The notes beneath the pieces are model-generated. The model was given only the letters and a program-made list of their open reading frames with translations. It searched no databases and was not told the origin of the DNA. Position numbers and translations under genes: made by a program. Below, one piece after another: positions 48,467 through 56,999 of a stretch of DNA of 64,000 nt; the stretch's first letter is position 1, and every line of letters begins with the position of its first letter. The stretch lies in the NCBI RefSeq assembly GCF_019599145.1, contig NZ_CP080647.1, positions 3,348,001 through 3,412,000 on the forward strand, written 5' to 3'. The stretch comes from Streptomyces akebiae (GTDB taxonomy: Bacteria; Actinomycetota; Actinomycetes; Streptomycetales; Streptomycetaceae).

Positions 48467-49708
48467 TCAGCGCCGAGCCACGCCCTCCGCCCGAGCCGCC
48501 GCCGCGACCGCCGCGGTCACCGCCGGAGCGACCCGCTCGTCGAACGGCGACGGAATGACGTAGTCCGCCGCGAGATCGTCACCGACGACCGACGCCAGCG
48601 CCTCCGCCGCCGCGATCTTCATCCCCTCGGTGATCCGGGAGGCCCGCACCTGAAGGGCCCCCGCGAAGATCCCCGGGAAGGCGAGGACGTTGTTGATCTG
48701 GTTCGGGTAGTCGGAGCGCCCGGTCGCGACGACCGCCGCGTACTTGTGGGCGACGTCCGGGTGCACCTCGGGGTTGGGGTTGGCCATGGCGAAGACGAAC
48801 GCGTTCTCCGCCATCGAGGCCACCGCCTCCTCCGGGACCGTACCGCCGGAGACGCCGATGAAGACGTCCGCGCCCGCGAGGGCGTCCTCCAGGGAGCCCG
48901 ACAGCCCGGCCCGGTTGGTGAGTTCGGCGAGTTCCCGCTTGACCGGGGTGAGGTCTTCGCGGTCCACGGAGACGATGCCCTTGCGGTCGGCGACCGCGAC
49001 GTCACCGAGGCCGGCCTCCAGCAGCATCTTGGCGATGGCCACGCCCGCCGCGCCCGCACCCGAGATCACGGCGCGCAGATCGCCGAGCCCACGGCCGGTC
49101 AGCCGGGCGGCGTTCCGCAGGGCCGCCAGCGTCACGACCGCCGTACCGTGCTGGTCGTCGTGGAAGACCGGGATGTCCAGGCGCTCCTGGAGCCGCTTCT
49201 CGATCTCGAAGCAGCGGGGCGCGGAGATGTCCTCCAGGTTCACACCGCCGAACGAGGGAGCGAGGCGGACCACGGTCTCGATGATCTCGTCGACGTCCGT
49301 GCAGGCGAGCGCGATCGGCACCGCGTCGACGCCGCCGAACTGCTTGAAGAGGATCGCCTTGCCCTCCATCACGGGGAGGGAGGCCTCGGGGCCGATGTCA
49401 CCGAGGCCGAGGACCGCCGTACCGTCCGTCACGACGGCGACGACCGAGGACTTCCAGGTGTAGTCGTTGACCAGGTCCGGCTGCTCGGCGATGGCGGTGC
49501 ACACCCGCGCGACGCCGGGCGTGTAGGCGAGGGACAGGTCGTCCTTGTCCCGGATCGGCACGGTGGCCTGCACGGCCATCTTGCCGCCGCGGTGCAAGGC
49601 GAAGGCGGGGTCGAAGGAGTCGAGGGAATTGAGGGGCTCCCCGCCGCCTTCCTGGCCCGTACTTCCGTCGCCGTTGTCGGTGCGAGGATTGACAATCTCC
49701 GCTGCCAC
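48467..49708 (-). CDS. Malic enzyme
   Basis: A 413-aa NAD(P)-dependent malic enzyme (malate to pyruvate and CO2). The N-terminus has L-A-Y-T-P-G-V-A-R-V-C and the catalytic core V-T-D-G-T-A-V-L-G-L-G-D-I-G-P. Metal ligands are in F-H-D-D-Q-H-G-T-A, and the nucleotide site is I-S-G-A-G-A-A-G-V-A-I. The cofactor preference cannot be read from the sequence; in S. coelicolor the orthologue at this position is one of two malic enzymes. The GTG at 49708 has AAGGGG about 10 nt upstream, and a long open extension upstream (to 49927) looks non-coding. Divergent from the glutamate-type ABC operon. Confidence 0.93.
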   Translation of the reverse strand: MAAEIVNPRTDNGDGSTGQEGGGEPLNSLDSFDPAFALHRGGKMAVQATVPIRDKDDLSLAYTPGVARVCTAIAEQPDLVNDYTWKSSVVAVVTDGTAVLGLGDIGPEASLPVMEGKAILFKQFGGVDAVPIALACTDVDEIIETVVRLAPSFGGVNLEDISAPRCFEIEKRLQERLDIPVFHDDQHGTAVVTLAALRNAARLTGRGLGDLRAVISGAGAAGVAIAKMLLEAGLGDVAVADRKGIVSVDREDLTPVKRELAELTNRAGLSGSLEDALAGADVFIGVSGGTVPEEAVASMAENAFVFAMANPNPEVHPDVAHKYAAVVATGRSDYPNQINNVLAFPGIFAGALQVRASRITEGMKIAAAEALASVVGDDLAADYVIPSPFDERVAPAVTAAVAAAARAEGVARR

Positions 49709-49929
49709 TTTGTTGTACCCCTTAGGTCTGCATGGTTTGAGGGTGACCGCTCCCGGTTCGGAGGCGGGCGGGCACCGCGTAAGTCCCAGGTCACCGGTAC
49801 GTACGGCGACGCCTGCGGGCTCAGACGCGACGGGCGCGCCGCACACGCGCCCTGGGCCCCGGATGAGGGGTGTAAGGAACCTTCTTACCGGACGGACGGC
49901 GCCGAGGACGAGTCCATAGGTCTTCATAC

Positions 49930-49954
49930 CTCGAAGGTCACAACTCGAAGGTCA
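49930..49954. repeat. 11-nt direct repeat, possible regulator site
   Basis: Ctcgaaggtca occurs at 49930-49940 and 49944-49954, 14 nt apart start to start. It is in the divergent region, about 220 nt upstream of the malic enzyme start. Direct repeats with a period near one helical turn suit a regulator, but none is identified. Confidence 0.5.
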
Positions 49955-50181
49955 TTTGAAGACGATCATGGTTGGTTCGACTCATCGACGGATGACAGGA
50001 CAAGTCGGGCCACATCACGACAAGTTCTGTACGGCCACGTGTGCGGAGTTCGCAGCCGACCGCATCCTGAGATGCACCGAAGATCTTCCGGCCGGAAGAG
50101 GGCGATGCCGCACAAGGTCCGGTGTGATCACCTGGTCCGCAGCGGTTCGTAGGTCATTCGGGGGTCACCCGTTATCCGATT

Positions 50182-50211
50182 TTGACATGGCTGGTCATCT
50201 GATTGCACATG
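50182..50211 (+). promoter_or_regulatory. Candidate promoter of the ABC transporter operon
   Basis: TTGACA (50182-50187) is a consensus -35. The -10 18 nt on is only CACATG, so the assignment is weak. It lies about 107 nt upstream of the binding-protein gene. Confidence 0.3.
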
Positions 50212-50317
50212 CCCGAATGGCAAGATGCCGTAATCACACGAGGTCGCCACACTCGAAGACGCGTGTTAATCGTCGACCTGTCGGCAACTCCACACCACCC
50301 CGCCGGAGGAACCCACC

Positions 50318-51280
50318 ATGACCGCAAGCACCACCTGTCGTACGACCGGCCTGCGTTCCCGTACAGCCGCGGTCGGAGCGATCGCGGTCGCGGGCGCCCT
50401 GCTGCTCACCGGCTGCGGTGACCAGACCAAGAAGGACAACGGCTCCGACAGCGCCTCCACCAGCGCGGCACCGCTGGCGGACAAGCTGCCCGCGGCCGTG
50501 CGGGACAAGGGCGTGATCAACGTCGGTTCGGACATCGCCTACGCCCCGGTCGAGTACAAGGACGAGTCGGGCAAGGTCGTCGGCATCGACCTCGACATCG
50601 CCGCGGCGATGGGCAAGCAGCTCGGTGTGGACTTCAAGTTCCAGAACGCCACCTTCGACACCCTCATCGGTGGTCTGGCCGCCAAGCGGTACGACATCGC
50701 GATGTCGGCCATGACCGACACCAAGGACCGCCAGGAGGGCATCGACGCCGACACCGGCAAGAAGGTCGGCGCCGGCGTCGACTTCGTCGACTACTTCACC
50801 GCCGGTGTCTCGCTGTACACCAACAAGGGCGACGACCAGTCCATCAAGACCTGGGACGACCTCTGCGGCAAGACGATCGCCGTGCAGCGCAACACGTTCT
50901 CGCACGACCTCGCCAAGGATCAGGCGAAGAAGTGCAAGGACGACAAGAAGAAGGCGCTCAAGATCGAGGACTTCGCCACCAACCCCGAGGCCGAGACCCG
51001 GATGCGCTCCAAGGGCGCGGACGTCGTCTCCGCCGACTACCCGGTGGCCGCGTACTCCGTGAAGACCTCGGGCGGCGGCGACTACTTCCAGATCGTGGGC
51101 GACCAGGTCGAGGCCGGCCCCTACGGCATCGCCGTGGCGAAGGACAACACCGAGCTGCGTGACGCGCTCCAGGCCGCCGTCCAGGCCATCATCGACAACG
51201 GCGAGTACGAGAAGATCATCAAGAAGTGGGGCGTCGAGGACGGCGCCGTCACCGAAGCCAAGATCAACGGCGGCTCCTGA
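50318..51280 (+). CDS. Glutamate/polar amino-acid-binding lipoprotein of an ABC transporter
   Basis: A 320-aa lipoprotein. The lipobox ends at Cys33 (L-L-T-G-C). The periplasmic-binding-protein type 2 fold shows I-N-V-G-S-D-I-A-Y-A-P-V-E-Y, the signature D-L-D-I-A-A-A-M-G-K-Q-L-G-V and Y-D-I-A-M-S-A-M-T-D-T. GGAGG precedes the ATG (gccggagg). The order binding protein, permease, ATPase matches glutamate-type importers, and the exact ligand is inferred from family. Confidence 0.9.
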   Translation: MTASTTCRTTGLRSRTAAVGAIAVAGALLLTGCGDQTKKDNGSDSASTSAAPLADKLPAAVRDKGVINVGSDIAYAPVEYKDESGKVVGIDLDIAAAMGKQLGVDFKFQNATFDTLIGGLAAKRYDIAMSAMTDTKDRQEGIDADTGKKVGAGVDFVDYFTAGVSLYTNKGDDQSIKTWDDLCGKTIAVQRNTFSHDLAKDQAKKCKDDKKKALKIEDFATNPEAETRMRSKGADVVSADYPVAAYSVKTSGGGDYFQIVGDQVEAGPYGIAVAKDNTELRDALQAAVQAIIDNGEYEKIIKKWGVEDGAVTEAKINGGS

Positions 51281-51325
51281 TCACAGCGCTCCTGATCCTG
51301 GGCTCGGTTCTGAAAGGCTCCACCA

Positions 51326-52267
51326 GTGACTGTTGACGTCAACAAGACGGACGGTCCCTCGGACACGCCCCCCGCCGGCCCGGAGGCCCTCAAGGCCGTT
51401 CCGGTCCGGCACCCGGGGCGCTATGTGTCCGCGGCCATCGCACTCGCCCTCCTCGGTTCGATCGTCTACGCGTTCGCGCAGGCCAAGAAGATCAACTGGG
51501 GAGCGGTCCCCGACTACTTCTTCGACGACCGCATCATCGAAGGCGTTCTGAACACCCTGCTGCTCACCGTGCTGTCCATGGTGATCGGCATCGTCGGCGG
51601 CATCCTGCTCGCCGTGATGCGGCTGTCCAAGAACCCGGTGACCTCGTCGGTGGCGTGGTTCTACATCTGGTTCTTCCGCGGCACGCCGGTCCTGGTCCAG
51701 CTCTTCGTCTGGTTCAACCTGGGCCTGGTCTTCGAGTACATCAACCTCGGGCCGATCTACAAGGACTACTGGTCGTCCTTCATGACCCCGCTGCTGACGG
51801 CGCTGCTCGGCCTCGGTCTCAACGAGGCCGCGTACATGGCGGAGATCTGCCGCGCCGGTCTGCTGTCGGTGGACGAGGGGCAGACCGAGGCGTCGCACGC
51901 GCTCGGCATGAGCCACGCCAAGACGCTGCGGCGGATCGTGATCCCGCAGGCGATGCGCGTGATCGTGCCGCCCACGGGCAACGAGGTCATCAACATGCTG
52001 AAGACCACGTCGCTCGTCTCGACGGTGCAGTACGTGGATCTGCTCAAGGCGGCCCAGGACATCGGACAGGGCTCGGGGTCCACGGTGGAGATGCTGTTCC
52101 TCGCCGCCGCCTGGTACCTGATCCTGACCAGCATCTTCAGCGTCGGGCAGTACTACCTGGAGCGGCACTACGCGAAGGGGTCCTCCCGGTCCCTGCCGCC
52201 GACACCGATGCAGCGTTTCAAGACGGCCCTGCTGCCGCTGCGCCGTCCGAAGGGAGTCTCGGCATGA
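51326..52267 (+). CDS. Amino-acid ABC transporter permease
   Basis: A 313-aa HisM-type permease, with an N-terminal cytoplasmic segment, about five or six membrane segments and the EAA loop [29 protein letters not shown]. The GTG start (51326) lies 45 nt after the binding-protein stop. The C-terminus overlaps the ATPase start by 4 nt. A single permease gene implies a homodimer. Confidence 0.93.
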   Translation: MTVDVNKTDGPSDTPPAGPEALKAVPVRHPGRYVSAAIALALLGSIVYAFAQAKKINWGAVPDYFFDDRIIEGVLNTLLLTVLSMVIGIVGGILLAVMRLSKNPVTSSVAWFYIWFFRGTPVLVQLFVWFNLGLVFEYINLGPIYKDYWSSFMTPLLTALLGLGLNEAAYMAEICRAGLLSVDEGQTEASHALGMSHAKTLRRIVIPQAMRVIVPPTGNEVINMLKTTSLVSTVQYVDLLKAAQDIGQGSGSTVEMLFLAAAWYLILTSIFSVGQYYLERHYAKGSSRSLPPTPMQRFKTALLPLRRPKGVSA

Positions 52268-53025
52268 CCGCCATGGTGAAGGCCGAGGGCATCCACAAGT
52301 CGTTCGGCCCCGTCGAGGTCCTCAAGGGCATCGATCTGGAGGTGCGGACGGGCGAGGTGTTCTGCCTCATCGGTCCGTCCGGCTCCGGCAAGTCGACCTT
52401 CCTCAGGTGCATCAACCATCTTGAGAAGATCAACGCCGGACGGCTGTACGTCGACGGCGAACTGGTCGGCTACCGCCAGAAGGGCGACAAGCTGTACGAA
52501 CTCAAGGACAGCGAGGTCGCGCTCAAGCGGCGTGACATCGGCATGGTGTTCCAGCGCTTCAACCTGTTCCCGCACATGACGGCCGCGGAGAACGTGATGG
52601 AGGCGCCGGTCCAGGTCAAGGGCGTCAGCAGGGCCCAGGCCCGTGAGCGCGCCCATGAGCTGCTGGAGCGCGTCGGCCTCGGCGACAAGGCGGGCAACTA
52701 CCCGTCGCAGCTCTCCGGCGGCCAGCAGCAGCGGGTGGCCATCGCCCGGGCCCTGGCCATGGAGCCGAAGCTGATGCTCTTCGACGAGCCGACCTCGGCG
52801 CTCGACCCGGAGCTGGTGGGCGACGTCCTCGACGTCATGCGCGACCTGGCCGAGTCCGGGATGACGATGGTCGTCGTCACCCACGAGATGGGCTTCGCCC
52901 GCGAGGTCGGCGACAGCCTGGTCTTCATGGACGGCGGTGTGGTGGTCGAGTCCGGCAACCCCCGTGACGTGCTGACGAACCCGCAGGAAGAGCGGACGCA
53001 GTCGTTCCTGTCCAAGGTCCTCTGA
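52264..53025 (+). CDS. Amino-acid ABC transporter ATP-binding protein
   Basis: A 253-aa ABC ATPase (GlnQ/GluA type): Walker [11 protein letters not shown]-loop [10 protein letters not shown], signature L-S-G-G-Q-Q-Q-R, Walker [15 protein letters not shown] and switch V-V-T-H-E-M. The start is within the permease stop (ATGA). It powers import for the binding protein and permease upstream. Followed by a strong hairpin. Confidence 0.96.
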   Translation: MTAMVKAEGIHKSFGPVEVLKGIDLEVRTGEVFCLIGPSGSGKSTFLRCINHLEKINAGRLYVDGELVGYRQKGDKLYELKDSEVALKRRDIGMVFQRFNLFPHMTAAENVMEAPVQVKGVSRAQARERAHELLERVGLGDKAGNYPSQLSGGQQQRVAIARALAMEPKLMLFDEPTSALDPELVGDVLDVMRDLAESGMTMVVVTHEMGFAREVGDSLVFMDGGVVVESGNPRDVLTNPQEERTQSFLSKVL

Positions 53026-53067
53026 CCGGGCCGGACGCACGGACGGACGGGACGCGGTACGCGGACG

Positions 53068-53098
53068 AGGGGCGGTACGGACATCCCGTACCGCCCCT
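53068..53098 (+). terminator. Terminator of the ABC operon
   Basis: Perfect 13-bp arms (53068-53080 and 53086-53098) with a 5-nt loop (acatc). It begins 42 nt after the ATPase stop. It lacks a U-tract and could serve the convergent methyltransferase gene too. Confidence 0.8.
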
Positions 53099-53187
53099 CA
53101 CTCGTGTCACGGGCCCGGTCGTCATTGAGCCGCGCCGCGGGCCCCGTCGTCACGCCCGGTGGTCCACGCCACGGCCGACACCCCGGG

Positions 53188-53946
53188 CTACTTCACCGCC
53201 AGCACCATCGAGTCGGCGGGCGAGCACCACACCGCGCGGGCCTCGGCGAAGCCCTGATCGCGCAGGACCCGGGCGTGCCAGTCGACGCTGTGGAAGTCAC
53301 CGTCGGCGTGTTCGCCGTAGATCTCGAAACGGCGGGCCGTCGGCGCGGCGAGCACGGGGTCCTGGGCGGCGAGCTGCCACCATGCGGCCCAGTCGACGAC
53401 ACCGTCCGCCCTGGCTTGTTCCATACCCGCGTGCCGGTGCGCGCGCTCCGCCGCGTTGATCCGGGGCGTCGACTCGTCGATCATGTGGTCCGCGTTCATG
53501 AAGACACCGCCGTCGCGGAGGAGTTCCGCGACCTGACCGTAGAGGGCGGCGAGGGGTTCGCTGTGCAGCCAGTGCAGGGCTGTGGCCGTCAGGACGGCGT
53601 CGTACGAGTCGTACGGCAGCCGGGTCGGCCAGTCGGGGTCGGTGAGGTCGGCGGTGACGAAGGCGACCCGCCGGTCGCCCTCGAACGTGCCCTCGGCGAT
53701 GGCGAGGAGGGCCGGGTCGAGGTCCACGCCGGTGCTGACGGCCTCGGGGAACCGCGCCAGCAGCCTGGACGTGATGGAACCCGTACCGCAGGCGAGGTCG
53801 AGGACGCGGGGCTCGGGGCCGATGAAGGCCTCCACCATGTCGAGCATCACCCGGAACCGCTCCTCACGGTCCGGCAGATACAGCTCCTGCTGCCGGTCCC
53901 AGCTCTCCTGCCAGGCCTGCCAGTCGGTTCCGGCCGTGGTGGTCAT
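53188..53946 (-). CDS. SAM-dependent methyltransferase (class I)
   Basis: A 252-aa protein. The SAM-binding loop is V-L-D-L-A-C-G-T-G-S-I, with acidic strand V-D-L-D-P. D-A-V-L-T-A-T-A-L-H-W is motif IV. The ATG at 53946 follows GAGGGA. Homologues are annotated as generic methyltransferases, often UbiE-like. The substrate is unknown. Divergent from the CGNR gene, with a 125-nt gap that includes a 14-mer also found at 31151. Confidence 0.88.
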   Translation of the reverse strand: MTTTAGTDWQAWQESWDRQQELYLPDREERFRVMLDMVEAFIGPEPRVLDLACGTGSITSRLLARFPEAVSTGVDLDPALLAIAEGTFEGDRRVAFVTADLTDPDWPTRLPYDSYDAVLTATALHWLHSEPLAALYGQVAELLRDGGVFMNADHMIDESTPRINAAERAHRHAGMEQARADGVVDWAAWWQLAAQDPVLAAPTARRFEIYGEHADGDFHSVDWHARVLRDQGFAEARAVWCSPADSMVLAVK

Positions 53947-54071
53947 GGGGTTCCCTCCCTCGGTGTACCGCTTGTACCGCTTCTTCCGGCACGCACGTAA
54001 TACCCTGTAAGCACGAGCAGCCATTACTTGACCCGCACCACGACATTAGAGCGCCCCCGTAAGGACTACAA

Positions 54072-54701
54072 GTGGAACTGGCCCATTACTCGGACTACGC
54101 CGTACGCCTCGTCAACACCGAGGAGCCGACCCGGGGCAAGGACACGCTCACCTCGGTCGAGGCCGTCCGCGATCTCTTCGGGCCCAGCCGGCAGGCGGCC
54201 CGGCGGGCGACGGACGCCGACGTCACCCGGTTCCGGTCGGTACGGGCCCGGCTGCGCTCGGTCTTCGAGGCCGCGAACGACGGCGACGAGACCCTCGCCG
54301 TGGACCTGCTGAACTCGTTGCTGCTCGAATTCCCGGTGAGCCCGCAGATCTCGGGGCACGACTTCCGGGACGACGACGGCCGCCCTCTGTGGCACATGCA
54401 CCTGGCGGACCACCCGTCCAACGCGACGGCGGGCTACGCCGCCATCGCCGCGATGGGCCTGGCCTTCCACCTCACCGAGTACGGCGTGGACCGGCTAGGT
54501 CTGTGCGAGGCGGCGCCCTGCCGCAACGCCTACCTCGACACCTCCACCAACCGCTCCCGGCGCTACTGCTCGGACCGCTGCGCGACCCGCGCCAACGTGG
54601 CGGCCTACCGGGCCCGCAAACGCCTGGAGGCGGACCGGTCGCCGAACACGGGCCTGGCCGCCGAGAACGCCCAGCGGGCGAGCGCGAACGGCGAACCCTG
54701 A
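54072..54701 (+). CDS. CGNR zinc-finger protein
   Basis: A 209-aa protein. The N-terminal helical ABATE-like domain (residues about 5-130) ends before a CGNR zinc finger with C-x-x-x-x-x-C-R-N (L-C-E-A-A-P-C-R-N-A-Y-L-D) and Y-C-S-D-R-C-A-T-R. Such proteins are putative stress-linked transcription regulators. The GTG start (54072) is 5 nt after AAGGA. Its last 97 nt overlap the convergent sodX gene. Confidence 0.9.
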   Translation: MELAHYSDYAVRLVNTEEPTRGKDTLTSVEAVRDLFGPSRQAARRATDADVTRFRSVRARLRSVFEAANDGDETLAVDLLNSLLLEFPVSPQISGHDFRDDDGRPLWHMHLADHPSNATAGYAAIAAMGLAFHLTEYGVDRLGLCEAAPCRNAYLDTSTNRSRRYCSDRCATRANVAAYRARKRLEADRSPNTGLAAENAQRASANGEP

Positions 54702-55039
54702 CCCTCCGGCCGGGGCCGGTACCGGAATCGCACCTTCCCCAGCACCAGTTCATCGGGGACGACCCCGTAGTCCGTACTGTCCCCGCCCGCGTACGCGTTG
54801 TCCCCGAGCACCCACCAACCGCCGTCGCGGCGCTCGGCGATCCGCTTCACGACGAGCAGATCCTGCTGGAAGGGGTGGCGCAACACGAGGACGTCACCGA
54901 TCCCCAGGCGGGCCCCGTAGTGGACGAGCAGTTGGTCCCCGTGGCGCAGCGTGGGAACCATGGAGGGCCCTGTGACCTCGGCCACCCCGAAGGGCAGGAG
55001 GGCCCTGCCCCGCTCGCTCTCCTGCGACGGCTCCGGCAT
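54605..55039 (-). CDS. sodX: Nickel-type superoxide dismutase maturation protease
   Basis: A 144-aa signal-peptidase-like (S26) protease, with the catalytic Ser in G-P-S-M-V-P-T-L and the Lys in V-V-K-R-I-A. It has no membrane anchor, as is usual for SodX. It removes the 14-residue leader of the Ni-SOD precursor encoded by the divergent sodN, exposing the nickel-binding His. The ATG at 55039 fits the conserved M-P-E-P start. Its 3' end overlaps the CGNR gene by 97 nt. Confidence 0.93.
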   Translation of the reverse strand: MPEPSQESERGRALLPFGVAEVTGPSMVPTLRHGDQLLVHYGARLGIGDVLVLRHPFQQDLLVVKRIAERRDGGWWVLGDNAYAGGDSTDYGVVPDELVLGKVRFRYRPRPEGQGSPFALARWAFSAARPVFGDRSASRRLRAR

Positions 55040-55195
55040 CACCCGGCACCTCCCCGGTCCGTTCCTCTCCAGTGCTCCACCAGTCCCAGTCTGACCCCGG
55101 ACTTTTGTCCTAAGCCCATGGGGGCACTCGCGAAAACCTCTCTCGTAGGGAGTAATGTCCCACCTGAGAAGACGATCACGAGGAAGGAATGCTCC

Positions 55196-55591
55196 ATGCT
55201 TTCCCGCCTGTTTGCCCCCAAGGTCAAGGTCAGCGCCCACTGCGACCTGCCCTGCGGCGTGTACGACCCGGCCCAGGCCCGCATCGAGGCGGAGTCGGTG
55301 AAGGCCGTGCAGGAGAAGATGGCCGCCAACGACGACCCGCACTTCCAGGCTCGCGCGACCGTCATCAAGGAGCAGCGCGCCGAGCTCGCCAAGCACCATG
55401 TGTCGGTCCTCTGGAGCGACTACTTCAAGCCCCCGCACTTCGAGAAGTACCCGGAGCTGCACCAGCTGGTCAACGACGCCCTCAAGGCCCTCTCGGCCGC
55501 CAAGGGCTCGACCGACCCGGCGACGGGCCAGAAGGCGCTCGACTACATCGCCCAGATCGACAAGATCTTCTGGGAGACCAAGAAGGCTTGA
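55196..55591 (+). CDS. sodN: Nickel superoxide dismutase precursor
   Basis: A 131-aa precursor. The nickel hook begins H-C-D-L-P-C-G-V-Y at residue 15, and cleavage before His15 gives a 117-aa mature enzyme with nickel ligands His1, Cys2 and Cys6. It dismutates superoxide in the cytoplasm and forms a hexamer. GGAAGGA precedes the ATG. The 156-nt gap to sodX should hold both promoters. In Streptomyces sodN rises with nickel while the iron SOD falls through Nur. It is followed by a terminator-like hairpin. Confidence 0.97.
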   Translation: MLSRLFAPKVKVSAHCDLPCGVYDPAQARIEAESVKAVQEKMAANDDPHFQARATVIKEQRAELAKHHVSVLWSDYFKPPHFEKYPELHQLVNDALKALSAAKGSTDPATGQKALDYIAQIDKIFWETKKA

Positions 55592-56111
55592 TCTTTGATC
55601 ACGCCATGTGACCTGCGATTTCCTTGGTCGCCAGGTCAACCGGTCCGCACCCGGTCCGCATGCCGCCGAGCACGGCGTCCATGACGGTCCGGGTGCGGTC
55701 TTCTTTCTGGCCGCACCTGCTTGACGCTCTCCGCCGGCCATGAGGGCGGAGGCGCAGAAGTGGTGCAGTTCCATTCCGTTTCCAGCGGCAGTGGTTGAGG
55801 GGCTCGCCCTCCTCCCTCGCGAACAGCCACTCCTCGGAGGGGCGAGCGGCGCGGACCGGCGGCGATGAGCCACGCCTCCCACTTCGGCGTACGCCTCGAA
55901 CATGATCCGCCCGGCTCGCGAGGCGACGTTGCTTCTCGGGCCAGGCTCAGCCCGAAACCGGCGGGGGACACGCATGTGCGCCCTCGACAACACCCCTCCG
56001 AGCTGCTCGGGATCGTAGTCTCCCGTCTCGAGCAAGGGCCATGGACAGCCCGGCAGTTGAACCCGCAAGCGGCTACGAAAGGTCAGGGCCGGGCTGTAGC
56101 ATCCAGGCGTG
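55592..56111. other. 520-nt gap between sodN and the accessory cassette
   Basis: It begins with the terminator-like hairpin (55643-55706). The remaining 400 nt have mixed, less structured composition and no convincing gene. Short open frames such as 55865-56161 lack coding character and may be decayed remains. The last 100 nt should hold the cassette promoter. No transposase or integrase remnant was recognised. Confidence 0.6.
55643..55706 (+). terminator. sodN terminator; left copy of a duplicated hairpin
   Basis: Outer arms ccgcacccgg (55645-55654) and ccgggtgcgg (55689-55698) are perfectly complementary around an inner hairpin (gccg..cggc), and the tail is tcttcttt. The 16-mer gtccgcacccggtccg at 55643 recurs at 59328 in a related hairpin on the far side of the two-gene cassette. 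Confidence 0.85.
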
Positions 56112-56999
56112 ATGGACGCCACATCAGCACCATTCCGCGAGTACGAGACCGGTTTGAGTGAGCAGCCCCTCCGGCAGGGCGATGTACTGGAATTCCTCCA
56201 GAAGGAGGAATTCCCGACTGGCTGGCGCGACACTATTGCCATCGTCGTGACCGCGAACTGCGACCTGTCCTTCGGGAAACACTGGGGAACAGTCACCTAT
56301 GTGCCGGCAATCCCGTTCGACGTCTACGTCCAGCAATTCATCATCCCTAAGATTATCGCCACGGAATGCACAAAGTCCGAGAAGATACTGCACAGCCTGT
56401 TCACGCAAGAAGTGGCAACTGAATCCGTGGAACGCGCCCTGGAGATGCTGCAACTTGGATATCCGATGGAGGAAATTTCGGTACTGCTGCCCCCGGACGG
56501 CAAGGGACGCCCCCGTTTCGAAGCCGAACTCCAGACCCTCGGGCTTTATTGGACCGCCCAGGTCACTCTGAAGCAGTGCACGGACTCTGATGAATACTGG
56601 CGCCACATCGAGGGACTCAGCGCCGATCTCGACAAACTGCGCAAGCCGAAGACGAGCAGCAAGGAACTGCTTCGCAAAGAGATAAAAAGCAGGCTCAAGA
56701 GCTTCCCCGGCGATACCCTCTTCTTGTGCGAGCCCGGCCCTGGCTACGCAGGTGGGTACGTCGTGATGCTGCGCCTCATCCGCAGCATCGAGGACACCTC
56801 GGTAGCCCTGCGGCCGGCCGACGAATACCACTCCCCGGGGCAACATCGAGCACGGCGGATCGCCCGTCTGAAGATCCTCTATTGTCACCGTGTCGTCCAG
56901 CAGATGGCCCAGGTATTCACCGACATCGGCTTGCCTGCCGACTACGAGGGAGCACGGGACTCGCACCTTGATGACTACGTTGAAAGCTGGGGCAAGTGA
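56112..56999 (+). CDS. Unknown protein with a CDL motif, cassette gene 1
   Basis: A 295-aa protein with no recognised domain. The N-terminal half has L-R-Q-G-D-V-L-E-F, then a strand and I-A-I-V-V-T-A-N-C-D-L-S-F-G-K-H; a Cys-Asp-Leu after a hydrophobic strand recurs in uncharacterised bacterial proteins, though I cannot name the family. Other parts are helical and charged. No membrane segment or signal. The start is ATG 56112 or the GTG before it. Third codon positions are about 74% G/C in a stretch I counted (56275-56403), versus about 94% at the start of sodN. The next gene overlaps by 4 nt, so the two act as one unit. Confidence 0.75.
   Translation: MDATSAPFREYETGLSEQPLRQGDVLEFLQKEEFPTGWRDTIAIVVTANCDLSFGKHWGTVTYVPAIPFDVYVQQFIIPKIIATECTKSEKILHSLFTQEVATESVERALEMLQLGYPMEEISVLLPPDGKGRPRFEAELQTLGLYWTAQVTLKQCTDSDEYWRHIEGLSADLDKLRKPKTSSKELLRKEIKSRLKSFPGDTLFLCEPGPGYAGGYVVMLRLIRSIEDTSVALRPADEYHSPGQHRARRIARLKILYCHRVVQQMAQVFTDIGLPADYEGARDSHLDDYVESWGK

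Larger units (their letters stand above)
49709..50317. other. 609-nt divergent region between malic enzyme and ABC operon
   Basis: It is notably less GC-rich from 49920 to 50290. It holds an 11-nt direct repeat (49930, 49944) and a candidate promoter at 50182-50211. A 121-codon open frame (49956-50321) has no coding character. No riboswitch fold was recognised. Confidence 0.7.

Noticed and set aside
49975..49992. GGTTCGA-like sequence suggesting a tRNA T-arm
   Set aside because: No acceptor or anticodon stem can be folded around it.
49956..50321. A 121-codon open frame upstream of the amino-acid-binding gene
   Set aside because: No ribosome site, poor codon pattern and it runs into the promoter and start of the real gene.
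55865..56161. A 98-codon open frame before cassette gene 1
   Set aside because: No coding pattern, no start signal and it overlaps gene 1 in another frame. It may be decayed DNA.
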